Assembly (NCBI RefSeq): GCF_000299415.1
Contig: NZ_AMPG01000005.1
Location: 1 to 64,000 of the forward strand
DNA length: 64,000 bases
Reading direction: 5' to 3'
Source of the DNA: Candidatus Microthrix parvicella Bio17-1
GTDB lineage: Bacteria; Actinomycetota; Acidimicrobiia; Acidimicrobiales; Microtrichaceae
The notes below the pieces were generated by a model. It worked only from the letters and a program-made list of their open reading frames with translations, was not told where the DNA came from and searched no databases. A program made the position numbers and the translations under genes. Shown here in pieces: positions 53,332-63,699 of the stretch; the first letter of the stretch is position 1, and each line of letters opens with the position of its first letter.

Positions 53332-54663
53332 CTATCCGGGAGAACCATCTCCGGACTCGTGAGCGAGCGGGCGGCGTCGACGTCGATGCTGATAGGTGGC
53401 TTCGCCAAGATAGGTCAGGGCGATGAGGCCGCCCAGCAGGATCAGATCGGCGGGCCGGTCGGCGGCGATGTGCGCGATCAGGGCGACGAGCGCGCCCAGG
53501 CACATGATGGCGCCGCACACCGAGATGTACCTGTGGCTTTCGGTTCGGTCGGCAAGACGGACGTTGGCCACGTTCACAGCGGCGAAGATGATCAGGAACC
53601 CGGCCGAGGCCAGCGAGGAGATCGCTGCGAGGGGAACGAAGTTGGCGATCGCGAGCGAGGCGGCAGCGGTCAGGAACAGGCCCACAAGCGGCTTACCTGC
53701 GATCTTGCGTTCGAGCCGGGTGGGAAGCTCGCCGTCGAGGGCGATGTCGACGCTGAGTCGGGAGGTTCCATACAGGGTGGCGTTGATCGCAGATGCGGTC
53801 GATAGCAGTGCGGCAACGACGATCAGGTTGAACCCGATGCCGCCCCAGACTTGTTGCGCCGCTTCCGCCAGCGCGAAGTCGGCGGCGCTCACGATCTCGC
53901 TTGGGCTGAGCAGCCCGACGGTGACGACCGCAACCAACATGTACAGCACGATCGTGAACAGGACCGATGTGTAGAGGGCCCTGGGGATCTCGCGTTTTGG
54001 GTTTCTGATGTCTCCGGCGGCGTTGGCGATGAGTTCGAAGCCTTCGTAGGCGACAAAGATCAGCATTCCGCCGGCGATCAGCGAGCCGGCGCTCTCCCAC
54101 TCCGCCGGAGCGGACGCGCCGAGGTCGGCCTGGGTGAGTGCAAAGGCGACGAAGAGGACGAGGATTGCGATCTTGGCAGCGACGATGTAATCCTCGGCCG
54201 CTGCGATCAGCTTGGCGCTGAAGACGTTGAGCGCCGTGATGACCAGGATCACCGCGGAGATGAGTACGTGCAGGCTCAGGGTCTCGGCCGAGTCGGGCAG
54301 CAGGGTGGAGCCGTAGGAGCCGAACGCATAGGCGTACAGGGCCGTCGTGATCACATACGACAGCCACAACAACACGTTGAGCGTTCCGGGGATGCTGCCC
54401 GAGCCGAACGCCGCGTCGAGGAAGGTCACCGTTCCCCCATCGGATGGCATCGCAATCGACAGCCGGGCATAGGAGTACGTCGTCACCAGTGCGACCAAGC
54501 CGGCGACCAGGAACGCCAGGAAGGTGCCACCGCCTCCGACGCCGACGGCAAGCCCCAGCACGGCGAAGATCCCGCCGCCGACCATCCCGCCGACGCCGAT
54601 CGAAACTGCGGCGAGGTACCCGATGGTGCCATCTGAGTTGGCGGTTCCTCGCCGTGCGGTCAT
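53332..54663 (-). CDS. APC-superfamily amino acid permease
   Basis: 443 residues, twelve membrane helices. The first helices carry the APC signature VGGMVGGGIFAVLGLA, and helix 6 has GGMLIFVAYEGFELIANAAGDIRNPKREIPRA, the conserved loop of the family. LYGTSRLSVDIALDGELPTRL is the helix 8 region. It most likely imports an amino acid or polyamine with H+. The C-terminal tail is polar (HRRRRRPLAHESGDGSPG). It is divergent from the frameshifted flippase gene. Confidence 0.88.
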   Translation of the reverse strand: MTARRGTANSDGTIGYLAAVSIGVGGMVGGGIFAVLGLAVGVGGGGTFLAFLVAGLVALVTTYSYARLSIAMPSDGGTVTFLDAAFGSGSIPGTLNVLLWLSYVITTALYAYAFGSYGSTLLPDSAETLSLHVLISAVILVITALNVFSAKLIAAAEDYIVAAKIAILVLFVAFALTQADLGASAPAEWESAGSLIAGGMLIFVAYEGFELIANAAGDIRNPKREIPRALYTSVLFTIVLYMLVAVVTVGLLSPSEIVSAADFALAEAAQQVWGGIGFNLIVVAALLSTASAINATLYGTSRLSVDIALDGELPTRLERKIAGKPLVGLFLTAAASLAIANFVPLAAISSLASAGFLIIFAAVNVANVRLADRTESHRYISVCGAIMCLGALVALIAHIAADRPADLILLGGLIALTYLGEATYQHRRRRRPLAHESGDGSPG

Positions 54664-54740
54664 GTCGACCCTTTCTACTGCGGATGATTCCCGACGCCGT
54701 GCGGTTGGGCCAAGATGGTCGGAAGAACCGGAGGGCTTGC

Positions 54741-54830
54741 ATGAACGCGTGGAAGGTGACGACGGGTGAGTTCACGCTGCTCGACATCGACTGGGTGGCT
54801 CGGGGCATCAGACCCGCAGGCGTGCAGTGA
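54741..54830 (+). CDS. Possible leader peptide (29 aa)
   Basis: ATG at 54741 with GGAGG 6-10 nt upstream. The frame MNAWKVTTGEFTLLDIDWVA ends with a TGA that overlaps the GTG start of the next gene (GTGA). It could translate-couple the flippase-like gene. It is too short for a domain call and might be chance. Confidence 0.3.
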   Translation: MNAWKVTTGEFTLLDIDWVARGIRPAGVQ

Positions 54831-57216
54831 GAGGTGCTCGCAGCGGCGTGCCGTTCTTCAGCTCGGGTCGCCTCGCCCCGAGGGAGCGCAACGCTACCGA
54901 TGTCGTCACGTTGGCGGGCACGGTCGTGTCGATCCTGCTCCTGTCCCTGGTGGCCGTTCCCCAGTCGGGATTCGAAAACGCGGTCATCGGGCTGATCGAG
55001 GCTGTCCCGTCGTGGCTCGACATCCTCTGGTGGCTCGGCATCATCACCTTGGTGCTGTGGATCCTGACGGTGCTGGTGACAACGCTGCTCCGTCGAAGGT
55101 CCGATGTGGCGCTCGACGCCGGACTGAGCTGCGTCGCAGCGCTCGGGTTGGGCGCTGTGGTCGGCCAACGCATCAACGGATCCTGGCCGAGCCTCGCCCA
55201 GATCGTGGCGGGCGGCACGAACGGCACTGTTCCGCTGGTGATGCTGGCCATCGGCTCGGCGTTCGCCACCGCAGTGGCACCCCACGTGGCCCGCCCGTTC
55301 CGGCGTTTCGGCCAGTGGACGGTCGCCACTGCCGGCGTGTCGGTCGTGATGCTCGAGGCGACGACGCCCATCGGCACCTTGATCAGCCTGCTTCTCGGCA
55401 CCGCCGCTGCGGCGTTGGTCCACGTCGCGCTCGGCACGACAACGGGCCGACCGACCACGGTCGAGGTCACCAGCGCGCTCGCCGACCTGGGGGTGACGGC
55501 GAGCAACATCGAACTTGCGCCTCGACAGTCGGGGGAGTCGTCGCTTTGGACGCCCTCGACGAGCACGGCGATGCCCTGCGGGTGAAGGTGTACGGGCGCG
55601 ACGCACGCGACGCCCAGCTGTTGGCCCGGGCCTGGCGAGGCCTGTGGTACCGGGGGAGCACTGGAACCCCGGCGGGCCGCCTGCAGCAGGTCGAGCACGA
55701 GGCATTCGTGACGTTGTTCGCCTCGGCCCGAGGTCTGCTCGTGCCCGAAGTGGTCGTCGCCGGGAGCGACGCTCGTCAGGACTCGGTCATCGTCGTGCGC
55801 GACGTCAGCAGCGCACTCGTCGATCGGTCCACCGACGAGCTGCCAGATGCCGCCGCCCTCGCCGGCATCTGGGGTGTCGTCCGTGGCATGCACCGGCTCG
55901 GCCTGACCCATGGGGAGCTCTCGCCCGAGGTCTTCGGGGTCGTCGCCGGTCGGGTCTCGCTGCGGGAGATGAGCCGCGTGGCCCTCGCCGACAGCGACGA
56001 CCAGCAACAGAAGGACCTGGCGCAGGCGCTGGTGTCGACCGCGCTGCTCGTCGGAAACGACCGTGCGGTCAGCGTCGCCGGCGACGAGCTTGGCCCCGAC
56101 GGCGTTGCGGCCATGTTGCCGTACCTTCAGCAGGCGGCGCTCGGGACGGCGCTGCGTCATCGGGTCAAGTCCGAGGCATTCGATCTCGCTGCGCTGCGCT
56201 CTGCGATTGCTGCGGCGGTGGAAGTGGACGTCCCCAAGGTCGCCGAGCTTCGCCGCGTGAGGCCGCAGTCGCTGGTGACGATGGCCCTGATCGTGTTCGT
56301 GGCGTACGCACTGATCTCCGCGTTTGGCAACGTGGACGTGTCGCAACTGGTCGACGAGATCAGCGGCGCTTCGATCGGTTGGCTCGTCGCTGCGTTGATC
56401 GCCGCGCAACTGCCCTTCCTTGCCCAGGCCGTGGCCACGCGGGGCGCCTGCCCGCAGGCCGTGCCGCTTGGACCGCTCGCCCTGCTCCAGTCGGGGATCG
56501 GGTTCGTGGCGCTCGCCGTCCCCTCCACCGCCGGACGGATTGCACTCGACATCCGGTTCTTCCAGCGTCAGGGGCTGCAGGCAACCACTGCGGTGTCGAT
56601 CTCTGCGATCGACGGTTTCAGCGGGTTTCTGGTGCAGGTTTCGGTGCTCGTGTTGACCCTCGCGGTGGGCGTGGGGGACGTCGAGCTGCAGTTCAAGCGT
56701 TCCGGGAGCGACGGCTCGGGCGGCGGCTCCAACCTGGGGATCGCACTTGGGGTTCTGGCGGCCGTGGTCCTCGTGGCGGCGATCGCAGCGATGGCGCTGC
56801 CGAAGATCCGCGCCCGGGTCGTCGAGCGCGTGCGCCCGATACTCGGACAGGTAGCCGACACCGTCCGCTCGCTCCGGTCCCCGAAGAAGCTCCTCCAGCT
56901 CTTCGGCGGCAACCTTGCCACCCAGCTCCTCTTCGCCGTCGCCCTGGGCCTGTGCCTGCGGGCGTTCGGGGGCAGCCTGAACCTGGCCACGCTGCTCACC
57001 GTCTACGTGGCCTCCGCGCTGTTCGGCGGAATGATGCCCGTGCCGGGCGGGGTCGGCGTGATGGAGGCTGCGTTAACCGCCGGCATGGTCGCCGCAGGCA
57101 TCGGCTCGACCACCAGCGCCGCAACTGCGCTGGTATTCCGACTGGTCACGTTCTACCTACCACCGCTCTGGGGCTGGCTATCGCTGCGCTGGCTCCGCCA
57201 CCACGACTACCTCTAG
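54827..57216 (+). pseudogene. Flippase-like (UPF0104/LPG synthase TM) protein with kinase-like middle, frameshifted
   Basis: Frame one (54827 to about 55540) gives four to six membrane helices. Then the frame changes and continues VVALDALDEHGDALRVKVYG, a kinase-like segment VLVPEVVVAGSDARQDSVIV..DV, HRLGLTHGELSPEVFG, and a C-terminal UPF0104/MprF-flippase region (LLQSGIGFVALAVPSTAGRI, TAVSISAIDGFSGFLVQV, GGMMPVPGGVGVMEAALTAG). Such about 800-residue proteins are common in actinobacteria and presumably move or modify lipids. A one-base loss in the G-run near 55527 explains the break: assembly error or recent mutation. Otherwise complete. Confidence 0.75.
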
Positions 57217-57234
57217 CCAGAAAGCGACCTCACC

Positions 57235-57795
57235 GTGAGCGACCCGACGCCATCAACACTGTCTCGCCGGACGCGACGCAGGCTCATCATCCTGGGTCTT
57301 CTGCGTGCGTGCTCATCCACCGTCGTGTTGCTCGCGCTGTACTTCGTCGTGCCGCTCGACCGCTCCGACGCCATCCCAATCGGGGCCTCGCTTGCGCTCG
57401 CGCTCGTCGTGCTGCTCGGCGTGGCCGTGTGGCAGATGAAGGCGACCATCCGCTCCTCCCATCCGCCGATCCGTGCAGTCGAGGCGCTCGGCGTCACCGT
57501 GCCGCTGTTCCTGTTGCTGTTCGCGACGAGCTACTTCCTGATGGCGCAGTCCAACCCAGCCAACTTCAGCGCCGGGCTGACCCGGATCGATGCCCTCTAT
57601 TTCACGATTACCGCGTTCAGCTCCACGGGCTTCGGTGACATCACGGCGACGAGCCAGTCGGCGCGATTGCTCGTCTCGGTCCAGATGATCCTCGACCTGC
57701 TCGTCCTCGGTCTCGGCGTCAAGGCGTTCGTCGGAGCGGTCCAACTCGGTCGCCAGCACCACTCGAGTTCGACAGACACGCCCACAGACACCTAG
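57235..57795 (+). CDS. Two-TM potassium channel family protein
   Basis: 186 residues from a GTG. Three or four hydrophobic segments: VVLLALYFVVPLDR, LALALVVLLGVAVWQM, VTVPLFLLLFATSYFLMAQ, LLVSVQMILDLLVLGLGVKAF. The pore loop ITAFSSTGFGDITATS (about residue 125-135) carries the TxGFGD selectivity filter. It is an ion_trans_2-type K+ channel without a visible regulatory domain. It follows the flippase gene by 18 bp and may be co-transcribed. Confidence 0.85.
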   Translation: MSDPTPSTLSRRTRRRLIILGLLRACSSTVVLLALYFVVPLDRSDAIPIGASLALALVVLLGVAVWQMKATIRSSHPPIRAVEALGVTVPLFLLLFATSYFLMAQSNPANFSAGLTRIDALYFTITAFSSTGFGDITATSQSARLLVSVQMILDLLVLGLGVKAFVGAVQLGRQHHSSSTDTPTDT

Positions 57796-58061
57796 CGACA
57801 GAACCTCAGCTGATTTCGGAGGTGGCCTCCTTGACCGCCGATGATGGCCGGCGGGAAGAGGATGCCGATGACGGCTCCCGCTGCGGCGCCGCCCCATCCG
57901 CCGTGGCGAGTGGCCATCTCGTCCTTGGTGACGACGGCGGCGTCAGAGGTGCCGACGATGCCGTCCGTGTGGAGGTCCTTGCCCACGGCGTAGTCGGCTC
58001 GGGCGGCCGTTTCGCTCCCGTACGTGCCGATGCAGAGGAACGTTCCGTCTGCTGTGGCCAT
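57792..58061 (-). CDS. DUF1269-like protein, C-terminally shortened
   Basis: 89 residues from the ATG at 58061, with AGGAGGGGG about 6 nt upstream. FLCIGTYGSETAARADYAV, VTKDEMATRHGGWGGAAAGAVIGILFPPAIIG is the hallmark of DUF1269 membrane proteins (the glycine-rich helix and FPPAI). Family members are about 150 residues or more; here the sequence turns polar right after AIIGGQGGHLRNQ and stops. A frameshift or deletion has removed the C-terminal half. The stop overlaps the convergent channel gene. Confidence 0.6.
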   Translation of the reverse strand: MATADGTFLCIGTYGSETAARADYAVGKDLHTDGIVGTSDAAVVTKDEMATRHGGWGGAAAGAVIGILFPPAIIGGQGGHLRNQLRFCR

Positions 58062-58317
58062 GTGATCCCCCTCCTGTCCCGTGAGTCTTGAACGGCTCAT
58101 GTCAATCAGCTCGATACTGCGCCGGAGCGACAACGTACTGCGGTGAAGCGCCGCCGCCAGGCGCCGGGCGCGGCAGGGATGCCCGTACTCCTGATGAGGG
58201 CGTTCCCTGGTCGGTTCACCCGATCTGGTTGAGGCGGAACCCGGCGCCCTGCTCCAACATGGATCCGTCCTCAACTCTTGAGGGCGGGAGGCGGCTCGGA
58301 TCTGTGCGATTAACACG

Positions 58318-61300
58318 TTGGACCATGACGGGACGCGAACTGTCGTGATCCGACTTCCCGGTGGGCTCGATCCGTTCGCCCCCGCCAGGCGGTTACAGGA
58401 ATGGCTGGGCAATGCCGAGGGCCGGGTGCACCGTCGGACTTCGGTGACGGCGGACCATGCTCACATCGAGGTTCGGGGCATCGATAGTCCCGACCGTTCA
58501 GACATGGCGGACAGGCTCAAGGCGGACCTGGAACGGTTGGAGGGGGTGAACTGGGCTGAGATCGATGCGGTCGTCGGCCGGGCTGTGGTGCTGTTCGATC
58601 CCGAGTCGATCGAGGTGGACGATCTCATCTCGGTGGTGGAGGACGTCGAGGACGCCCACGGCGCGGCGGAGGAGCGGTTCCCCCACGACAGGCCAGACCA
58701 CCCGTCCGACCAAGAGCCGATCAAGCGAAACATGGTCGCCCTGGTGGCCGACGCCGCCGGGCTCGGCATCGCCTCGATCAGCCAGGCCCTCAGGTTCATG
58801 CCCATCCCGGCGGAGATCCCCGGCGTGGTGTCGCTGATCGACAGCCAGCCGCGGATTCGTCGGATCATCGAGGACCGGCTGGGGCGCCCGGCGGCCGACA
58901 TGACGGTGGCCGCGACCGCCGCCCTCGCTCAGGCCCTGGGGCAGGGGCCGATCGGCCTTGGCGTGGACATGGCCTACCGCGCGTCGCTCATCTCGGAGCA
59001 GCGATCCCGACAGGCCACCTGGGAGCGCCGCGAGCGTGAGCTCGTGCAGGGCCCATACAGCGTTCGGCACCGCGCAACGGTGTTGCCACCCCGTGAGACG
59101 CCGCTGCCCAAGGGCCCGATCGAACAGTACGCAGACGCCGCATCCGTTGCCTCCCTCGGCGCTGTCGGGCTCACCCTCGGCCTCACGCGGGATCCCCGGC
59201 GCGCTGCTGACCTCATCCTGACCGGGGTGCCCAAGGCCGCCACCCTCGGCCGCGAGGCGTTCGCCGCCCAGCTCGGCGTGGCCCTGTCCAAGAGCGACGT
59301 CGTGGTGATGGACCCCGCCGTGCTGCGACGCTTGGACCGGGTCGATGCCATGGTCCTCGACGCCCGGCTGCTCGGCACTGAGCGCTGGTCGATCGATCGG
59401 ATCGACCAGGTCGATGAGGACATGGATGCCACCAGCTGCGCTGCCCGCGTGCGCTCGCTGTTGGATCCGACGCAACCGGACGCGAGGCGCCGACGGGGTT
59501 CGTGGGTGCTGGCACCCTGGGAGTCCGACCCGCGTGCCCCGAGGGGTTCGGTGACCCGCGCCCGTCGTCTCGCTCGCGGGGGTCGCCGGGCGTTGGGGCT
59601 GTGGCGGAGTGACCATCTGGTTGCCTTGGTGGCGGTCGCAGAGGAGCCCGTCGCCTTGGCGTGCGAGCTGGTGACCGAAGCGCGGGCCTCGGGCTTGGAC
59701 GTGTCGCTCGCCGGTGGAAACGACGCGCTCGCCGCCCGACTCGGTGATCTGGTCCGGAGCCCTGCGACCAAGGTGGCGGGGGAGATCCGAGCCGCTCAGA
59801 CGGACGGCCACGTGGTGATGTTCGTCAGCGGACGGGCGCACGCAGGGCTCCGAGCCGCCGACGTCGGCATCGGCGTTGAGACTCCGGGGAGCAAGGCACC
59901 TTTCGGCGCACACCTGCTCATCAAGGAGGGCCTCGGCCAAGGCTGGATGCTGCTCGCTGCAGTTCGACGTGCGCGTAGCGTCAGCCGGCGCAGCGCGCTG
60001 ATCGCGCTGGCCGGCGCCAGCACGGGTGGTTCGTGGGCACTCCTCGGGTCGGGGCGCACCGCTGCGCAGCGGACCATGCTCGCCGTGAACTCCAGCGCGC
60101 TGCTGAGCATGGCCAACGGAGCGGTTGCCGGTGCGGGCATCGGGGCCGTTGCACCGCCACCGGTGCCGTCGACACAGCCGTGGCACGAGCTCGACGGCGC
60201 CGGGGTACTTCGTCTGGTCGAGTCGAGCATCGACGGCCTCGACGATGAGGATCGCGCAGCGCGCCAGCGCGCCGAGACCGCTCGTGTGGAGCGCGCCCCA
60301 GTCGGGATGGCCAAGGCGGCACTCGACGAGCTGGCAAACCCGTTGACCCCGTTGCTGGGCGTGGGTGCGGCGCTGTCGGCCGCCGTCGGTTCCATGGTGG
60401 ACGCCGGGCTTGTCCTCGGCGTGGTTGGCGTCAACACAGCAGTCGGCGCGGCCCAACGGGTGCAGACCGAACTCGCGCTGCTGCGCTTGGAACGTAACGG
60501 ACAGTCGGGCGCCCGCGTGCTGGTGCGCGGGGAGGTGGTGGACGTGCCGGCCGACAGCGTCGTCGTCGGCGACGTCATCCTGCTGGAGGCCGGCGACGCC
60601 GTGCCCGGCGACTGTCGGCTGCTCGACGCCACAGCGCTCGAGATGGACGAGTCGGCGCTGACCGGGGAATCGCTGCCGGTGCAGAAGTCCTGCGACCCGA
60701 CACCCGGTGCGGCGGTGGCAGAGCGCACCTCCATGCTCTACGACGGCACCGTCGTTGCGGTGGGCGATGCCACCGCGGTGGTCGTCGGGGTGGGATCGCA
60801 CACCGAGGCCGGTCGGAGTGCTGCCGCTGCGGGCGAGGCCCCACCGTCAGGCGTCGAGCAGCGGCTCGGACGCTTGACCCGACTCACCGTACCGGCGACC
60901 CTCGCTGCGGGTGCCACGGTGACCGGACTCGGGTTCCTGTACAGGCGCCCAATTCGTCAGTCGATCGGTACCGGCGTCAGCTTGATGGTCGCCGCAGTGC
61001 CCGAAGGCCTCCCGGCCCTGGCCACCCTGGCGCAGGTGGCATCCGCACGGCGTCTCGCCGATCGCAACGCACTCGTGCGCAACCCCCGCGCCATCGAGGC
61101 GTTGGGCCGAGTGGACCAGATCTGGTTCGACAAGACCGGCACCTTGACCGAAGGGACGATCTCGGTCGCCCACTTGTCCGACGGGTTCGACGAGGAACCC
61201 GTCGGAGCGGCCGGCGACTCGCTTCTGGCCGTGCTCGCCGCTGCCCGCCGGGCCACCCCACCGACCAACGGGGATGCTCAGCTGCCCCACGCCACCGATC

Positions 61301-62808
61301 GTGCCGTTGTCGCAGCGGCCCGAACGGCTGGGCTCGACGATGCGGATACGGGCTGGGAACGTATTGAGGACCTGCCGTTCGAGTCGGCTCGCGGCCTCCA
61401 CGCCACCGTCGGGCGCCAGGGTCGCCGCCACATGGTTGCGGTGAAGGGGGCCCCGGAGGTGGTGCTGCCCATGTGCGGTGCGTGGCGCCGTGACGGCAGA
61501 GAGTCCCCGATGGACGCCGAGGCACACCGGGTGCTGGAGGATCGAATCGAGTCGATGGGGCGCCGCGGGCTTCGGGTGCTTGCAGTTGCGACCGCCGACA
61601 CACCGTCTCGCACCCGGCTCACCGATCCCGCCGATCTGCCGTCGCTCACGCTGCAGGGTTTTGTGGGCCTGTCGGACGTTGTTCGCCCCAGCGCAGCGGT
61701 CGCCGCCGGAACCCTCACCGAGGCCGGTATCCGTGTTGGGATGATCACCGGCGACCACCCGACCACCGCCCAAGCGATCGCCGTCGAACTGGGCATCCTC
61801 AACGGCGGCCGCGTCGTCACCGGGGTCGAGCTCGATTCCCTCGACGACGGCGAACTCGACGCGATCATCGACGACGTCACCGTCTTCGCCAGAGCCACCC
61901 CGCTGCAAAAGGTTCGCATCGTCGCCGCATCCCAGCGGGCGGGACGATCGGTTGCGATGACCGGCGACGGGGCAAACGACGCCGCTGCAATCCGGCTCGC
62001 CGACGCCGGCATCGCCCTCGGCGGGCGGGGGACCGACGCTGCCCGGGCCAACGCCGATGTGATCGTCGTCGACGACCGCATCGAGACGATCGTCGACGCC
62101 GTCGTCGAGGGCCGAGCCATGTGGGAATCGGTCCGTGGTGCGGTCGCGATCCTCGTCGGCGGCAACCTCGGAGAGATCGGCTTCACCCTCGCCGGTACCG
62201 CCGTCGGCGGTGTCGCACCGCTTAACGCACGACAGTTGCTGCTGGTCAACCTGCTCACCGACATGGCCCCGGCGCTCGCCATCGCCCTCCGAGAGCCCCG
62301 CGACCGCTCGCCCGAAACGCTCCTGCACGCTGGGCCGGATGCCTCCCTCGGTGGCGCGCTCACCCGCGACATCGCAGTTCGTGCCGGCGCCACCGCTGCC
62401 GGTGCCACCGGCGCATGGGCCGTCGCCAGCCTCACCGGGACGCCGACCCGCGCCCGAACGGTCGGCCTCGCCGCCCTCGTCGGCACCCAACTTGGACAGA
62501 CGGTCGTCGCCGGCGGGACGAGCCCATTGGTGCTGGGAGCTACGGTCATCAGCGTGGGTGCCCTCGTGACCGCCATCCAGACGCCAGGCATCAGCCAGTT
62601 CTTCGGTTGCCGCCCGCTTGGCCCCGTCGGCTGGACCACAGCGGTGTACGCATCACTCCTCGCCACCGGCGGATCGGTGGCGGTTCCGTGGGCTGCAGGC
62701 CGGGCGGGTGATGCCATCGTGGTCGCCCACAACAGCGCTCAACGACGGCTGCAGTCGGGGCCTGGCGAGGGCGTCGTGGCCACTCAAACGATTCCAGCGC
62801 GCACGTGA
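58318..62808 (+). CDS. Giant P-type cation ATPase (CtpH/CtpI-like)
   Basis: 1496 residues; TTG at 58318 or GTG at 58345 are possible starts. The C-terminal two-thirds is a complete P-type ATPase: ALTGESLPV, AVPEGLPALATLAQV, WFDKTGTLTEG (about residue 937), KGAPEVVLP, MTGDGANDAAAIRLADAGIAL (about 1214), then membrane helices with LLLVNLLTDMAPAL. The N-terminal about 600 residues are a degenerate second unit: an HMA-like start, two or three helices, and a P-domain-like part where VLDARLLGTERW (about 345) replaces DKTGTLT. Mycobacterial CtpH and CtpI have the same architecture. The ion is unknown (PEGLP helix as in Ca2+ and Na+/K+ types). Confidence 0.85.
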   Translation: MDHDGTRTVVIRLPGGLDPFAPARRLQEWLGNAEGRVHRRTSVTADHAHIEVRGIDSPDRSDMADRLKADLERLEGVNWAEIDAVVGRAVVLFDPESIEVDDLISVVEDVEDAHGAAEERFPHDRPDHPSDQEPIKRNMVALVADAAGLGIASISQALRFMPIPAEIPGVVSLIDSQPRIRRIIEDRLGRPAADMTVAATAALAQALGQGPIGLGVDMAYRASLISEQRSRQATWERRERELVQGPYSVRHRATVLPPRETPLPKGPIEQYADAASVASLGAVGLTLGLTRDPRRAADLILTGVPKAATLGREAFAAQLGVALSKSDVVVMDPAVLRRLDRVDAMVLDARLLGTERWSIDRIDQVDEDMDATSCAARVRSLLDPTQPDARRRRGSWVLAPWESDPRAPRGSVTRARRLARGGRRALGLWRSDHLVALVAVAEEPVALACELVTEARASGLDVSLAGGNDALAARLGDLVRSPATKVAGEIRAAQTDGHVVMFVSGRAHAGLRAADVGIGVETPGSKAPFGAHLLIKEGLGQGWMLLAAVRRARSVSRRSALIALAGASTGGSWALLGSGRTAAQRTMLAVNSSALLSMANGAVAGAGIGAVAPPPVPSTQPWHELDGAGVLRLVESSIDGLDDEDRAARQRAETARVERAPVGMAKAALDELANPLTPLLGVGAALSAAVGSMVDAGLVLGVVGVNTAVGAAQRVQTELALLRLERNGQSGARVLVRGEVVDVPADSVVVGDVILLEAGDAVPGDCRLLDATALEMDESALTGESLPVQKSCDPTPGAAVAERTSMLYDGTVVAVGDATAVVVGVGSHTEAGRSAAAAGEAPPSGVEQRLGRLTRLTVPATLAAGATVTGLGFLYRRPIRQSIGTGVSLMVAAVPEGLPALATLAQVASARRLADRNALVRNPRAIEALGRVDQIWFDKTGTLTEGTISVAHLSDGFDEEPVGAAGDSLLAVLAAARRATPPTNGDAQLPHATDRAVVAAARTAGLDDADTGWERIEDLPFESARGLHATVGRQGRRHMVAVKGAPEVVLPMCGAWRRDGRESPMDAEAHRVLEDRIESMGRRGLRVLAVATADTPSRTRLTDPADLPSLTLQGFVGLSDVVRPSAAVAAGTLTEAGIRVGMITGDHPTTAQAIAVELGILNGGRVVTGVELDSLDDGELDAIIDDVTVFARATPLQKVRIVAASQRAGRSVAMTGDGANDAAAIRLADAGIALGGRGTDAARANADVIVVDDRIETIVDAVVEGRAMWESVRGAVAILVGGNLGEIGFTLAGTAVGGVAPLNARQLLLVNLLTDMAPALAIALREPRDRSPETLLHAGPDASLGGALTRDIAVRAGATAAGATGAWAVASLTGTPTRARTVGLAALVGTQLGQTVVAGGTSPLVLGATVISVGALVTAIQTPGISQFFGCRPLGPVGWTTAVYASLLATGGSVAVPWAAGRAGDAIVVAHNSAQRRLQSGPGEGVVATQTIPART

Positions 62809-62841
62809 AGCGCCCCGAACCTGTAAGAGTCCCGGGGCGCT
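62809..62841. terminator. Hairpin after the P-type ATPase gene
   Basis: AGCGCCCCG (62809-62817) pairs with CGGGGCGCT (62833-62841) around a 15-nt loop and starts at the stop codon. There is no T-run, so a GC-rich actinobacterial-type terminator or mRNA-stabilising hairpin is likely. Confidence 0.55.
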
Positions 62842-63298
62842 GGTCGGCGATCGGCACGTCTCCAGCTCCCGAAGCTCCCGAGTCCGCTGTCTCCCGTCGT
62901 CGGCAGGGCCTCGCGAGCGTTGCGGAGCACGATGTCCCTGGCGACAGGGTCCAGCTCGAGTTGGCACCCGGCGGGAACTAGGGAAAGCCTTGATCGATGT
63001 CGTCAACGAGGTGCCGCCGGCTCCGGCCGAGCATCCGCCGGTAGCGAAGATCGAAGCGGAACTCCTTGCGCTGCTGACCGACACAGTCGAGCACGTCCTT
63101 GCCGACGGTCCGGCGCAACCCGCGACCGAGCTGTTGCAGAAAGATCGCGGCGCTCTCGGCCGGCCATGAAGTTGGCGTGGTCGATGCTGACGCACAACCC
63201 GAGCACTCGCATCTGCGTTGCGTCGCCGACCGTGTCGCGGACCGGAGCGCCTTCGGCCCGTTTGAGGACCGCTCCGTCGACACGATGGAGGAGCTCTC
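62842..63298. other. Decayed stretch without intact gene
   Basis: Plus-strand codons at about 62986-63169 read coherently (ALIDVVNEVPPAPAEHPPVA, KIEAELLALLTDTVEHVLAD), then sense shifts frame (EVGVVDADAQPEHSHLRCVAD). It is probably a pseudogene of unknown family. I see no functional gene. Confidence 0.4.
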
Positions 63299-63514
63299 AT
63301 GACCAACACCTTCCTCCCGATCCTCCTCGCCAAAGCTGCCCTCGGCGCGCTCACCCAGGGAGGGGTCATCGTAAACATCCCAGGCGTGATCGCGGAACAG
63401 AACCTTCCCGGCATGGCCGCCGCACACCGAGACCGGATTGGCGGACCGTCCCATCGAAGGTCGGACGCCCAAGATGTCGAAAGGGCTGGATCCGGTGGAC
63501 GTCGCAAGCGATGA
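63299..63514 (+). pseudogene. Short-chain dehydrogenase, fragment
   Basis: The ATG at 63299 begins MTNTFLPILLAKAALGALTQ, then GGVIVNIPGVIAEQNLPGMA. This is the SDR strand before the catalytic Ser/Tyr (GVIVNISS...GMAAY.ASK). The Tyr-Lys box is lost (GMAAAHRD), and the N-terminal Rossmann part is missing. Inactive remnant. Confidence 0.5.
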
Positions 63515-63610
63515 TCTGCGATGCCATCGACGGCGACACCACCGACCTTCCCAGCACAACGTTCGCCTGATTGGCAGCACAACGAAGTCGCTGTGCTGAA
63601 GTCTACAAGG

Positions 63611-63638
63611 TTGACATCAGATTCGTGGGGTCCATACT
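63611..63638 (+). promoter_or_regulatory. Sigma-70-type promoter for the peptidoglycan-binding gene
   Basis: TTGACA (63611-63616) and CATACT (63633-63638) with a 16-bp spacer, about 60 bp upstream of the ATG at 63700. The -35 box is perfect and the -10 matches 4 of 6. Confidence 0.5.
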
Positions 63639-63699
63639 GGACGATGCAGTTCACCCAATGTGAACACGGAACACCAAGAATGCTGGAAAGGCGAATCCA

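Noticed and set aside
53693-55705. 670-codon minus-strand open frame
   Set aside because: Its sequence is Arg/Pro/Gly-rich and shadows the APC permease and flippase genes in another frame.
58498-60801. 767-codon open frame on the minus strand
   Set aside because: It lies entirely opposite the P-type ATPase gene; His/Arg/Gly-rich composition without domains is typical of a high-GC shadow frame.
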